A program made the translations under genes and the position numbers. Below, one piece after another: positions 8,018 to 16,134 of a stretch of 64,000 nucleotides of DNA. How positions within the stretch are numbered: position 1 is the first letter of the stretch; the number at the start of each line of letters is the position of its first letter. The stretch spans positions 1 to 64,000 of the forward strand of contig DEWK01000023.1 in the NCBI GenBank assembly GCA_002363615.1, read 5' to 3'. Under the pieces are notes generated by a model that had not been told where the DNA came from, made no database searches, and saw nothing but the letters and a program-made list of their open reading frames with translations. The DNA is from Lachnospira sp. UBA3212 (GTDB lineage Bacteria > Bacillota > Clostridia > Lachnospirales > Lachnospiraceae).

Positions 8018-8520
8018 TGCTATTATATCATGGAAGTAATACAGACATAAAAGAGATAAATCTTGCTATGTGTAGACCTTATAAAGATTTTGGACAGGGA
8101 TTTTATCTTACGGTTATGAAAGAACAAGCTGAGAAAATGGCTAATCGAGTAGCACGTATCTACGGTGGTTCACCAGTCTTGAATGTATATGAGATTGATG
8201 ACACTTTTATGCAGATGGAAGGTTTAAACATTAAGGATTTTGGTACGGAGACATCAGAAGAATGGGCAAGATTTGTTAGAAACAATAGAAGTAAGAAATT
8301 TACTGATTTTTCGAATCCTGAATGTAACTTTGACAATAAGTATGACATAGTTATAGGTCCGATTGCAGATGATGATATGGCACTTTTGTTTAGGCAATAC
8401 GAGAATGGAGTAATTACATTTGAAAATATGCTCAGTGCCATGATTTATAAGAAAACTACCAATCAGTATTCTTTCCATACACAGAAGGCTATTAGTTTGC
8501 TTAGAAAGGTGAGTGATTGA
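8017..8520 (+). CDS. DUF3990 family ADP-ribosyltransferase-like protein, putative toxin
   Basis: The 167-residue protein opens with LLYHGSNTDIKE (His5-Gly6) and continues with DFGQGFYLT, the two N-terminal marks of ADP-ribosyltransferase-like DUF3990 proteins. Further on it has KYDIVIGPIADDDM and a helical C-terminus. By analogy with related folds, the His and the Tyr of GFYLT would help bind NAD. Coupling to DUF3791 upstream and a second small gene three bases downstream suggests a toxin neutralised by one or both small proteins. Activity and target are unknown. Confidence 0.78.
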   Translation: MLLYHGSNTDIKEINLAMCRPYKDFGQGFYLTVMKEQAEKMANRVARIYGGSPVLNVYEIDDTFMQMEGLNIKDFGTETSEEWARFVRNNRSKKFTDFSNPECNFDNKYDIVIGPIADDDMALLFRQYENGVITFENMLSAMIYKKTTNQYSFHTQKAISLLRKVSD

Positions 8521-8523
8521 TTT

Positions 8524-8754
8524 ATGGGTAAAGAACAGCAAATGATTGAATATATGGTGCAGGATCTTGTTGAAATGCTAACAGAGACTCAGAGTATAGA
8601 GTATGATGATGCCATGCGTACTATATATGACTCACAAGTATATGAAAAGCTCATAGATACTGAAACAGGTTTGTACAGAGAGAGTCCATCATATGTATAT
8701 GGCTTGCTTCAGGATGAGCTTAATTTTGGACATATAGTTCAGGCAGAGGTGTGA
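8524..8754 (+). CDS. Small acidic helical protein of the DUF3990 cassette
   Basis: The 76-residue acidic protein has a helix rich in Met/Glu, a YDDAMRTIYDSQVYEKL segment and a DTETGLYRESPSYVYGLLQDEL end. It starts three bases after the DUF3990 stop, so it belongs to the same cassette. Similar small proteins often accompany DUF3990 genes; a second antitoxin or chaperone is plausible but unproven. Confidence 0.7.
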   Translation: MGKEQQMIEYMVQDLVEMLTETQSIEYDDAMRTIYDSQVYEKLIDTETGLYRESPSYVYGLLQDELNFGHIVQAEV

Positions 8755-8758
8755 TTGT

Positions 8759-9079
8759 ATGGATTTACAAGAAATACAAAACAAGATAAATAATCTTTTA
8801 AATGGCGAAGGACGTAAGATTTTTTTCTGGTATGACGAGGATGCGGAGTACATAGATTAAATAGACAGTATCCAGTTAGATGGCAACAGCAAGCTATGGA
8901 AAGTTACTGAGAATAACTGGTTTGAGACTAAGTTGCAGATTGAAGAGAGGGATACAGAGACGAACTATCTTCTGTATGCTCTTTTTCCACGTCCTGATGA
9001 TAGGGTAAACTATTTAGCGGATATGTTTTACTATTCTGAGCATTTTTATTCAGATAAGCTTGTACAGCTTATGGGAGAT
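8759..9079 (+). pseudogene. pglZ: N-terminal fragment of a BREX-type pglZ (brxZ) gene, with an internal stop
   Basis: Reading from the ATG at 8759 gives KIFFWYDEDAEYID, then a TAA at 8858, and the same frame continues with WKVTENNWFETKLQIEERD, YLLYALFPRPDDR and DMFYYSEHFYSDKL. This is the recognisable N-terminus of PglZ, the phosphatase-fold protein of BREX phage-resistance systems. The remaining several hundred residues are missing: near 9080 the frame passes into an unrelated nuclease-like fragment. No other BREX gene (brxC/pglY, pglX, brxL) is present. A single nonsense mutation plus a deletion fusion explains the structure. Confidence 0.72.
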
Positions 9080-9391
9080 ATGTTATATGATGCAGGTCTT
9101 AGGGAATACTATAAATATGAAGAAGAACTTGATTTAGGCGAGGATGGAAAGTATATTCCTGATTTCACGATAGAAGATCCGGAAAGTGGAATTAAGTATT
9201 ATTGGGAACATTGTGGAATGCTAGGAGATTACGGCTATAGTAAGCGTTGGGAAGAAAAGAAAAAGGTATATGCAAAACATGGTATTGTCGAAGGAGATAA
9301 CCTTATTGTGACAAAAGATTCTCTGAATGGAGCTATCAATTCTGCTGAAATTAAGAAGATTGTTGATAGGCTAAAGGAAGAACTGGACTAA
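9080..9391 (+). pseudogene. C-terminal nuclease-like domain fragment fused to the pglZ remnant
   Basis: From about 9080 the open frame encodes MLYDAGLREYYKYEEEL, then IPDFTIEDPESGIKYYWEHCGML and LIVTKDSLNGAINSAEI. This resembles the PD-(D/E)XK-like domain found at the C-terminus of some RecD/UvrD-type helicases: an acidic residue in PDF, then the E of YYWEH. Only the domain end is present; no helicase motifs precede it, because the upstream sequence is pglZ-like. An in-frame TTG at 8933 could start a chimeric product, but nothing suggests that it does so efficiently. Confidence 0.6.
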
Positions 9392-9435
9392 TTGTGAATT
9401 ATTGGTGGGAGAATATGATGAGGAGATGAGAAGAC

Positions 9436-9707
9436 ATGACACTTTTAGAGCGTATTAAGGCTATATTTTCTGCTACAAGGCGAAATGATAGTGTACAAGT
9501 GAATACTGCTATATCAAGGGATGCAAATTCAGAATCATTCCTTGAGTTTAAATCTTGCCTATATGATCTTTTAAAGAAAGATGATTACATTTCCAAAAAA
9601 GAGTATATGCCACTGATAGAAAAGAATAACGAATTAATCAGATCATTTAATGTTCTTAGAAGTACAGGAATGATACATTCATTTGCTATAAAGAATGGAC
9701 TTGATTA
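9436..9707 (+). pseudogene. N-terminal segment of the UvrD-like helicase, out of frame with its core
   Basis: An ATG at 9436 with a nearby purine-rich ribosome-binding site opens about 90 codons of plausible coding sequence (MTLLERIKAIFSATRRND onwards). The helicase core is in another frame. The switch lies near 9702-9711: the upstream frame reads NGLDYLKL, while the core frame, open after TGA at 9702, reads LSEVDRNIMLDDDQRR. Joining the frames with a -1 step restores a continuous protein of about 1,070 residues. This suggests a one-base indel, or less likely recoding, separating an N-terminal domain from the helicase. Confidence 0.6.
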
Positions 9708-9728
9708 TCTGAAGTTGATAGAAATATC

Positions 9729-12668
9729 ATGCTGGATGATGATCAAAGGAGAGTTATACTCTCAGATGAGGATTATATGCTTGTTATTGCTGGAGCAGGT
9801 GCGGGAAAGACAACAACAGTTGCAGCTAAGGTTAAGTATTTGGTTGAGAAGAAACATATTGAGCCTTCTCAGATTCTCGTAGTTTCCTTCACCAACAAAG
9901 CTGTCAATGAGCTTGCCGAAAAAATAAACAAACAGCTTGATATACCTTGTCCAATTGCAACTTTTCATTCTACCGGTAATGCAATAATTCATAAGAATTC
10001 GCCGGAAGAAAAATTAAACATTGTTGATTCGTCTAAGCTTTATTTCGTACTGAGAGATTATCTTAGAAACTCTATTCTTCAAAATGAGTCAGTAGTTAAT
10101 AAGCTTATTATGTTTTTTGCTACATATTTTGATGCTCCTTATGAGGGCGATGATCTAAATATGTTTTTTAACAAAATTGCGAAGTCGAATTTTTCTACGA
10201 TGAGAAGTGATCTTGAGGATTTTAAGAGAGAGGTCATTGATAGAAGAACTAAAAAGTCAGTTACGATACAAAATGAGGTTCTCCGTTCATTTCAAGAGGT
10301 TGAGATTGCTAATTTTTTATTTCTCAACAACATTGATTATGAATATGAGCCTATATATCCTTACGATATTCCGCATTCACGGAAACCGTATACTCCGGAT
10401 TTTATTTTAAAGCAAGGAGATTTAAGTGTTTACTTAGAACATTTTGGAATATCTGAGGATGGAAAAAATGACAGATTTAGTGATGAAGAGATAGAGAGAT
10501 ATAAGAATGCAGTAAATGATAAAGTATTACTTCATCGTGAGCATGGGACAAAACTAATATATACATTCTCGAGCTATAAGGATGGAAAGCTGCTAAGCTA
10601 TCATTTAAGGAAAATACTTGAAAATGCTGGTTTTGAAATAAGACCTCGTTCGAACAAAGAAGTCATGGAAATGCTTGTAGCAGGTGAAGAGAATCGTTAT
10701 ATAAAAGGAATGATAGATCTGCTTTGTAGGTTTATATCCAATTTTAAGGTCAATGGATATACTGAAGATGATTTTAATAGGTTTTATCATTCGACGCAGA
10801 ATGTAAGAAGCAGACTATTTATAGATATTTGTAATGATTGTTATTTGGAATATCAAAGATATCTTAGAGAGAATAAAGCTGTAGATTTTCAGGACATGAT
10901 CAATGAATCAGCAAGGCTTCTTCGAGAGACCAAAGAAATGAAAAAAAAGCTCGATTTTAAGTATGTGATTGTAGATGAGTATCAGGATATATCGCGGCAA
11001 AGGTTTGATCTTACAAAAGCATTGTCTGATGTTACTGATGCAAAGATAATTGCAGTCGGTGATGATTGGCAATCAATCTATGCTTTTAGTGGTTCGGATA
11101 TTACGCTTTTTACCAAGTTCGAGCAAATAATGGGATATGCCAAGCTCCTCAAAATAGTAAAGACTTATCGTAATTCGCAGGAAGTAATAGATATAGCAGG
11201 TAACTTTATACAGGAAAATCCTGAACAGATTAGCAAGAGCCTTATATCTAATAAGCATATCAATGATCCGGTTATTATATATACTTATGATAACTATTAT
11301 AAAAAGTATAACGCTGATAGAAGAACAGGTGCTAATTATGCAACAGCCCTTGCAGTACAGACAGCTCTTGATCATATTATTGAATCATGTAAAACAGAGA
11401 AACGGGATATAAGTAGCGTCCTTTTGTTAGGAAGATTTGGTTTTGATGGATATGCGCTTGAACGTTCAGGACTTTTTGAATTTATTAATAGAGGAAGCTA
11501 TGTAAAGAGTATTAAGTATCCTCAGATAAAGATTACCTTTATGACGGCACATGCATCTAAAGGATTAGGGTATGATGATGTAATTATAATAAATGGTAAG
11601 AATGAGACTTATGGTTTTCCTTCAAAGATTCAGGATGATCCGGTACTTAAGTTTGTAATCAAGGGGGATGATTCCATAGATTATGCCGAAGAGAGAAGAC
11701 TTTTTTATGTATCACTAACAAGAACCAAAAATAGAGTCTATGTGGTTGCACCGGAAAGTAATCCTTCAGAGTTTCTCCTTGAGATAAAGAGAAAGTATAA
11801 GAATGTAGTGCTTAAGGGAAACTGGAATGAGGATGAAATCAAGAGAATTGATATAAAAAAATGCCCTATGTGTGGCTACCCTATGCAATTTAAATATAAA
11901 AATGCATATGGTCTAAAATTATATATATGTTGTAATGAACCGGAAATATGTGGTTTTATGACGAATGAGATAAAGGCAGGGAAGCTTAATATATGTAAAT
12001 GTAACCAGTGCAGAGACGGTTATATGATAGTAAAACCAGGAAAAGGAAAATATAAGTATTTTCTTGGATGTACAAACTATAAGAAAGATGGAACAGGTTG
12101 TAAGAATACTATATCAATGATTGATTATTATAAGGATAATCATCTGGATATATCTGAGTATGAAAATACATTATCAAATGTAAATGATGAAAATACAAAG
12201 AAGGAGAATACCACAAACAGAGGAGGCAGTACTAGAAATAATAGTTTTGATAATATTATTCATAGAACTAATGCGTTGGATGAAGATGTAATTAAAAAAA
12301 CGGATATAGAAGGAGTTTTATACAAGGATAAAAATCTAAACGATATAGTGTTTTATATCCTTACATGTACAGTACATATGAATGTCAGTAAATTCTATGG
12401 AAGCGATGTTCTGACAGAAATCTTGCATGGAGAAAAAACTGATAGGATAAACAAGTTACAGTTCAGTTTACTTCCTGAGTATGGAAAGCTTGCAGGTTTA
12501 AGTAAGTTTGAAATAAAAGATATAATTTCATGGCTTACGGAGGAAGGCTTTTTGTTGGAAACAAGGGATGCATATCCAGTACTTCATTCAACTTATAATG
12601 GACTGCATTATGGAGAGATTATAACGAAGAATAAACTGCAGAAACTTAAAAATTATCTTGAGAATTAA
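9729..12668 (+). CDS. UvrD-like superfamily 1 helicase with nuclease-like insert, zinc fingers and RQC-like tail
   Basis: The 979-residue frame has all main superfamily 1A helicase motifs: Q-motif-like DDDQRRVI, Walker A AGAGAGKTTT (about residue 22), VSFTNKAVNEL, VDEYQDIS (about 414), VGDDWQSIYAFSGSD, KTYRNSQE, MTAHASKGL and ERRLFYVSLTRTKNRV. Between motifs Ia and II is a PD-(D/E)XK-like segment (FQEVEIANFLF, PDFILKQG, YLEHFG; about 185-240). The C-terminus has Cys clusters like topoisomerase zinc ribbons (KCPMCGYPM onwards, about 710-795) and a winged-helix segment resembling RecQ RQC (about 890-960). The true start is probably upstream, across a frameshift. RecQ begins ten bases after the stop. 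Helicase IV-like proteins are the nearest known relatives. Confidence 0.85.
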   Translation: MLDDDQRRVILSDEDYMLVIAGAGAGKTTTVAAKVKYLVEKKHIEPSQILVVSFTNKAVNELAEKINKQLDIPCPIATFHSTGNAIIHKNSPEEKLNIVDSSKLYFVLRDYLRNSILQNESVVNKLIMFFATYFDAPYEGDDLNMFFNKIAKSNFSTMRSDLEDFKREVIDRRTKKSVTIQNEVLRSFQEVEIANFLFLNNIDYEYEPIYPYDIPHSRKPYTPDFILKQGDLSVYLEHFGISEDGKNDRFSDEEIERYKNAVNDKVLLHREHGTKLIYTFSSYKDGKLLSYHLRKILENAGFEIRPRSNKEVMEMLVAGEENRYIKGMIDLLCRFISNFKVNGYTEDDFNRFYHSTQNVRSRLFIDICNDCYLEYQRYLRENKAVDFQDMINESARLLRETKEMKKKLDFKYVIVDEYQDISRQRFDLTKALSDVTDAKIIAVGDDWQSIYAFSGSDITLFTKFEQIMGYAKLLKIVKTYRNSQEVIDIAGNFIQENPEQISKSLISNKHINDPVIIYTYDNYYKKYNADRRTGANYATALAVQTALDHIIESCKTEKRDISSVLLLGRFGFDGYALERSGLFEFINRGSYVKSIKYPQIKITFMTAHASKGLGYDDVIIINGKNETYGFPSKIQDDPVLKFVIKGDDSIDYAEERRLFYVSLTRTKNRVYVVAPESNPSEFLLEIKRKYKNVVLKGNWNEDEIKRIDIKKCPMCGYPMQFKYKNAYGLKLYICCNEPEICGFMTNEIKAGKLNICKCNQCRDGYMIVKPGKGKYKYFLGCTNYKKDGTGCKNTISMIDYYKDNHLDISEYENTLSNVNDENTKKENTTNRGGSTRNNSFDNIIHRTNALDEDVIKKTDIEGVLYKDKNLNDIVFYILTCTVHMNVSKFYGSDVLTEILHGEKTDRINKLQFSLLPEYGKLAGLSKFEIKDIISWLTEEGFLLETRDAYPVLHSTYNGLHYGEIITKNKLQKLKNYLEN

Positions 12669-12678
12669 GAGGTTATAC

Positions 12679-15183
12679 ATGGACAGTAGAGAAGCACTAA
12701 AAAAGTATTTTGGATATGACACCTTTAGAAAAGGACAGGAGGAAATAATAGAGAGTATTCTATCTGGGCAGGATGCTCTTGCAGTTATGCCAACCGGAGC
12801 AGGAAAATCTATATGTTATCAGATACCTGCACTCATAATGCCGGGGATTACTCTTGTGATATCACCGCTTATATCGCTTATGCAGGATCAGGTTAAAGCA
12901 CTTAATGATATAGGGGTTAATGCCGCATACATCAATTCCTCGCTTTCTGATCGACAGGTTTCTTTGGCAATTAAATATGCATCAGAAGGAAGCTATAAGA
13001 TTATATACGTAGCTCCTGAAAGACTTGAAAGTCTAGAATTTCTTGAGTTTGCTTATAATGCTGATATCTCAATGATAACAGTTGATGAGGCACATTGTAT
13101 TTCTCAATGGGGACAGGATTTCAGACCAAGCTATCTTAAAATTATAGATTTTATTAAGAAGCTTTCTAAAAGACCGGTAATCAGTGCTTTCACAGCGACT
13201 GCGACAAAGGAAGTTAAGGAAGATATAGCCTGTGTGTTAAATCTATATAAGCCCTTTGTAGTTGTTACTGGATTTGATAGAGAAAACTTGTATTATACTG
13301 TTGAGCATATCAGAGAAAAGGATAGATATGTTCTTGATTTCATTAGGGATAATATAAATGATAGTGGTATTATTTATGCAGCTACGAGAAAAAATGTAGA
13401 TAAAATATATGAGCTACTTTTTAAGAGTGGAGTTGCTGTATCAAGGTATCATGCAGGGATGGATGCAGATAGCAGAAAGAAGAGTCAGGATGATTTCATA
13501 TATGACAGAACACCAGTAATAGTTGCGACAAATGCATTTGGAATGGGAATAGATAAGTCTAATGTTAGATTCGTAATCCATTATAACATGCCTCAGAGTA
13601 TGGAAAACTATTATCAGGAGGCTGGAAGAGCAGGACGAGACAGTGAGATTTCAAAATGTATTTTGCTATTCTCTCCGCAGGATATAATGATAAATAAGTT
13701 CCTGATAGAGAGAAAAGAAGCACCGGATTTGGATCCGTCTGACCTGGCACTCGTGAAGGAAAGAGATTTAAAGCGCCTATCTATGATGGAGGGTTATGCA
13801 AGAACTACGGGATGCCTTAGAAATTATATTCTTGAATATTTTGGTGAGAAGGTAAGTTCACCTTGTGAGAATTGTGGGAATTGTCATAGAGATTTTAAAG
13901 AGCTTGATATGACTAACGAGGCGAAATCTGTAATTAATTGTGTTGCTGAAACAAAAGGAAGGTATGGGATAACTGTTGTCATTGGAACACTTCTTGGAGC
14001 AAATAGAGCGAGACTGAGAGAACTTGGTACAGTTAATTATAAAACGTATGGTACGCTTAATGAAATGAATGAGAAAAGTCTCAGGACTCTGATCAGTCAG
14101 CTTATCGAGGACGGATATCTTGTTCAGACAGATGAAGAATATTGTGTGCTTAAGATGGGAGATATCAGTCCCTTATATAGTGAAGAAACGCGTGTTGTCG
14201 TAAAAACCTATGATGAGAAGGAAAGTATTAATGGTAAGAATGGTGCGGTGAAGAAATCAACTGACAGACTTACTTCCAAAGGTTACGAACTATTCGAGAT
14301 ACTTAAAAGACTCCGTACTGATATTGCAAGAGAAAAGGGGTTGCCGCCATATATCGTATTTAATGACAAGACCTTAATAGATATGTGTGTAAAGCTTCCA
14401 ACTACTGAACAAGAATTTTTAGGTGTTTCCGGAGTTGGACAGAGAAAATACGAAAGTTACGGAGATGCATTTAAGGAAAAAATTGAAGGATTTATTAATG
14501 AAAATCCCGGGATAAAGCAGAATCTTGATAGTTTCTACTCTCAGCAGGATGATAGTGAATTAAAGATAACTAAAGTAAAGAAAAAGAAAAAGAGGCAGAA
14601 CCGAAAGGTAGAGTTCTATCTTAATGAAGAAGATGGGAATGAATTTTTATATAGTGAGCTGTATTTTGTCTCTGAAATAAAAGATGAGCTTAATCGTATC
14701 TGTTCAGTAGAAAATGCTAAAAAGGTTACTGCGAAACTTATTTTGGAGTTTCTGATAAATGAAAATATTATTTGCGAAGATAATGTTAATGGCTTTGTTG
14801 CTAAGCTTCCAACAGAAAAAGGAAGGAAAATGGGGGTTATAACTGAGGACAGAGTAAGCTCAGCAGGAAATGCTTATAAGGTTATAAAATATCCGGAAAC
14901 TGTCCAGAGACTCATAGTGAAGCATTTTATTGATAGTATCCCCAATATTCCACAAGATGAAGAGGATGAGGATTTAGAAAAAGAAAAACCATTTAATAGA
15001 GTTGAATATAACAGATTACATAATAGACCTGAAGGTGCGGGAGCTTCATGGAGCGATGAAGAGGATCGTTGCTTGGAAGAAGAGTATAAATCAGATTTAT
15101 CAATTTCTGAAATAGCAAGATTGCATGGACGTACTACAGGAGGCATAAGAGCAAGATTAAAGAAGCACGGGTATGAGATATAG
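12679..15183 (+). CDS. recQ: RecQ family DNA helicase with C-terminal Myb/HTH-like extension
   Basis: The 834-residue protein has Walker A PTGAGKS (about residue 38), VDEAHCISQWGQDFRP (about 135), FTATAT, a VIVATNAFGMGIDK motif and QEAGRAGRD. A RecQ zinc-binding region (CLRNYIL...CENCGNC), an RQC winged helix and an HRDC-like domain (about 535-600) follow. After a lysine-rich linker there is a region of unknown type, and the last 45 residues (WSDEEDRCLEEEY, SISEIARLHGRTTGGIRARL) form a SANT/Myb-like DNA-binding helix set. That tail is unusual for housekeeping RecQ. The ATG at 12679 has an AGAGG site, and the UvrD-like gene ends ten bases upstream. Confidence 0.92.
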   Translation: MDSREALKKYFGYDTFRKGQEEIIESILSGQDALAVMPTGAGKSICYQIPALIMPGITLVISPLISLMQDQVKALNDIGVNAAYINSSLSDRQVSLAIKYASEGSYKIIYVAPERLESLEFLEFAYNADISMITVDEAHCISQWGQDFRPSYLKIIDFIKKLSKRPVISAFTATATKEVKEDIACVLNLYKPFVVVTGFDRENLYYTVEHIREKDRYVLDFIRDNINDSGIIYAATRKNVDKIYELLFKSGVAVSRYHAGMDADSRKKSQDDFIYDRTPVIVATNAFGMGIDKSNVRFVIHYNMPQSMENYYQEAGRAGRDSEISKCILLFSPQDIMINKFLIERKEAPDLDPSDLALVKERDLKRLSMMEGYARTTGCLRNYILEYFGEKVSSPCENCGNCHRDFKELDMTNEAKSVINCVAETKGRYGITVVIGTLLGANRARLRELGTVNYKTYGTLNEMNEKSLRTLISQLIEDGYLVQTDEEYCVLKMGDISPLYSEETRVVVKTYDEKESINGKNGAVKKSTDRLTSKGYELFEILKRLRTDIAREKGLPPYIVFNDKTLIDMCVKLPTTEQEFLGVSGVGQRKYESYGDAFKEKIEGFINENPGIKQNLDSFYSQQDDSELKITKVKKKKKRQNRKVEFYLNEEDGNEFLYSELYFVSEIKDELNRICSVENAKKVTAKLILEFLINENIICEDNVNGFVAKLPTEKGRKMGVITEDRVSSAGNAYKVIKYPETVQRLIVKHFIDSIPNIPQDEEDEDLEKEKPFNRVEYNRLHNRPEGAGASWSDEEDRCLEEEYKSDLSISEIARLHGRTTGGIRARLKKHGYEI

Positions 15184-15199
15184 GATGGAGGTGTTAGTT

Positions 15200-15961
15200 T
15201 TGGAAAAAGCAAAAAATCCATTCAAAGCCGTAACGGATGCGGTAGTAGATAAAGCAAAAAATATTGATGCTGTTGAAATTGTTAAACAGGCTGTTAAACT
15301 GCCTATTGTTCGGGTAAATCGAAGCAATTTCTTAAGAAAAGAATTGAGGAAGTATTATCCTGAGAAAGTTGTAAGAAAAGCGATTAAAGAGAATCCTGCA
15401 TCTGCTGGTGTTAGCAGGGAATGTGTTAATACTATTGCCCGACAAGTTATCAACTATGAGACAAATAAGGTGACAGCGTTATCATTCGCAGCCGGAATAC
15501 CAGGTGGATTTGCGATGGCTGCAACAGTTCCTGCTGATATAACACAGTATTTTGCATTTATGATTAGAACTATACAAAAATTGGCATATCTGTATGGCTT
15601 TGGTGATTTTGAGTTAAATGAAGATGAAGTTAGTGATGATACCATGAATCAGATAATGATATTCCTGGGTGTTATGTTTGGTGTTCAAGGCGCAAATGCG
15701 GGGGTGAAAAAGGTAGCTGCTGCGGCTGCAAGTAAAGTATCAAAATCTCTTGCACAGAAGGCATTAACTAAGACTACTATATTTCCAATAGTAAAAAAGA
15801 TAGCTCAGGCTGTTGGAATCAAAATGACAAAACAGATTTTTGCTGAGAGTGTCTCAAAAGTCGTACCTGTAGTTGGTGGCGTTGTCACTGGTGGATTGTC
15901 GTATGCAACCTTCAAGCCTTGTGCCAAAAACTTAGAAATAGTTTTAAAAACTTGTACCTAA
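15200..15961 (+). CDS. EcsC-like protein, interrupted by a frameshift near the C-terminus
   Basis: The protein (about 253 residues in this frame) matches EcsC family features: a basic N-terminus, the core AAGIPGGFAMAATVPADITQ followed by RTIQKLAYLYGFG, and a Gly/Ala-rich hydrophobic C-terminal part that may associate with the membrane. The start is taken as TTG 15200 because GGAGGTG lies six bases upstream; ATG codons at 15173 and 15185 lie further upstream without a better site. The frame ends at TAA 15959-15961, but a -1 step extends it by 37 codons to 16074. It follows recQ almost without gap, so it is probably part of the helicase operon. Confidence 0.72.
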   Translation: MEKAKNPFKAVTDAVVDKAKNIDAVEIVKQAVKLPIVRVNRSNFLRKELRKYYPEKVVRKAIKENPASAGVSRECVNTIARQVINYETNKVTALSFAAGIPGGFAMAATVPADITQYFAFMIRTIQKLAYLYGFGDFELNEDEVSDDTMNQIMIFLGVMFGVQGANAGVKKVAAAAASKVSKSLAQKALTKTTIFPIVKKIAQAVGIKMTKQIFAESVSKVVPVVGGVVTGGLSYATFKPCAKNLEIVLKTCT

Positions 15962-16074
15962 GTGATCCGGAGTATTATAAAAAGCTCAGAGAAGAGGAAA
16001 AAATAGTGGATATTGGCGATGACGATGTAGTAGAAGTAATCATTGAAGATGATACTGATAATCTCGATGATTAG
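15943..16074 (+). other. Possible -1 frameshift site and displaced C-terminus of the EcsC-like gene
   Basis: The heptamer T TTA AAA (15943-15949), in the zero frame, fits the X XXY YYZ slippery pattern. A -1 slip gives AAC TTG TAC and then 37 further codons (NLYLSDPEYYKKLREEEK, a DDDVVEV segment and an acidic end) to TAG at 16072-16074. The extension reads naturally as the end of the protein. The alternative is a one-base indel in the A/T run; no strong downstream pseudoknot was identified by eye. Confidence 0.5.
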
Positions 16075-16086
16075 AAATGGTAATTT

Positions 16087-16111
16087 ACTTCTGTTCAACT
16101 TGAACAGAAGT
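16087..16111. promoter_or_regulatory. Perfect 12-bp inverted repeat upstream of the flavodoxin gene (operator candidate)
   Basis: ACTTCTGTTCAA (16087-16098), one central base, then its exact reverse complement (16100-16111). The repeat is 23 bases before the flavodoxin ATG and just upstream of its AAAGGAGG site. With no T-run after it, it looks more like a dimeric repressor site than a terminator. The regulator is not encoded nearby. Confidence 0.5.
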
Positions 16112-16134
16112 TGAGATAAAGGAGGAAGATTATA

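Noticed and set aside
8933..9391. Independent 152-residue protein starting at TTG 8933
   Set aside because: The same frame extends upstream through the TAA at 8858 to PglZ-like sequence, so this is part of a broken gene.
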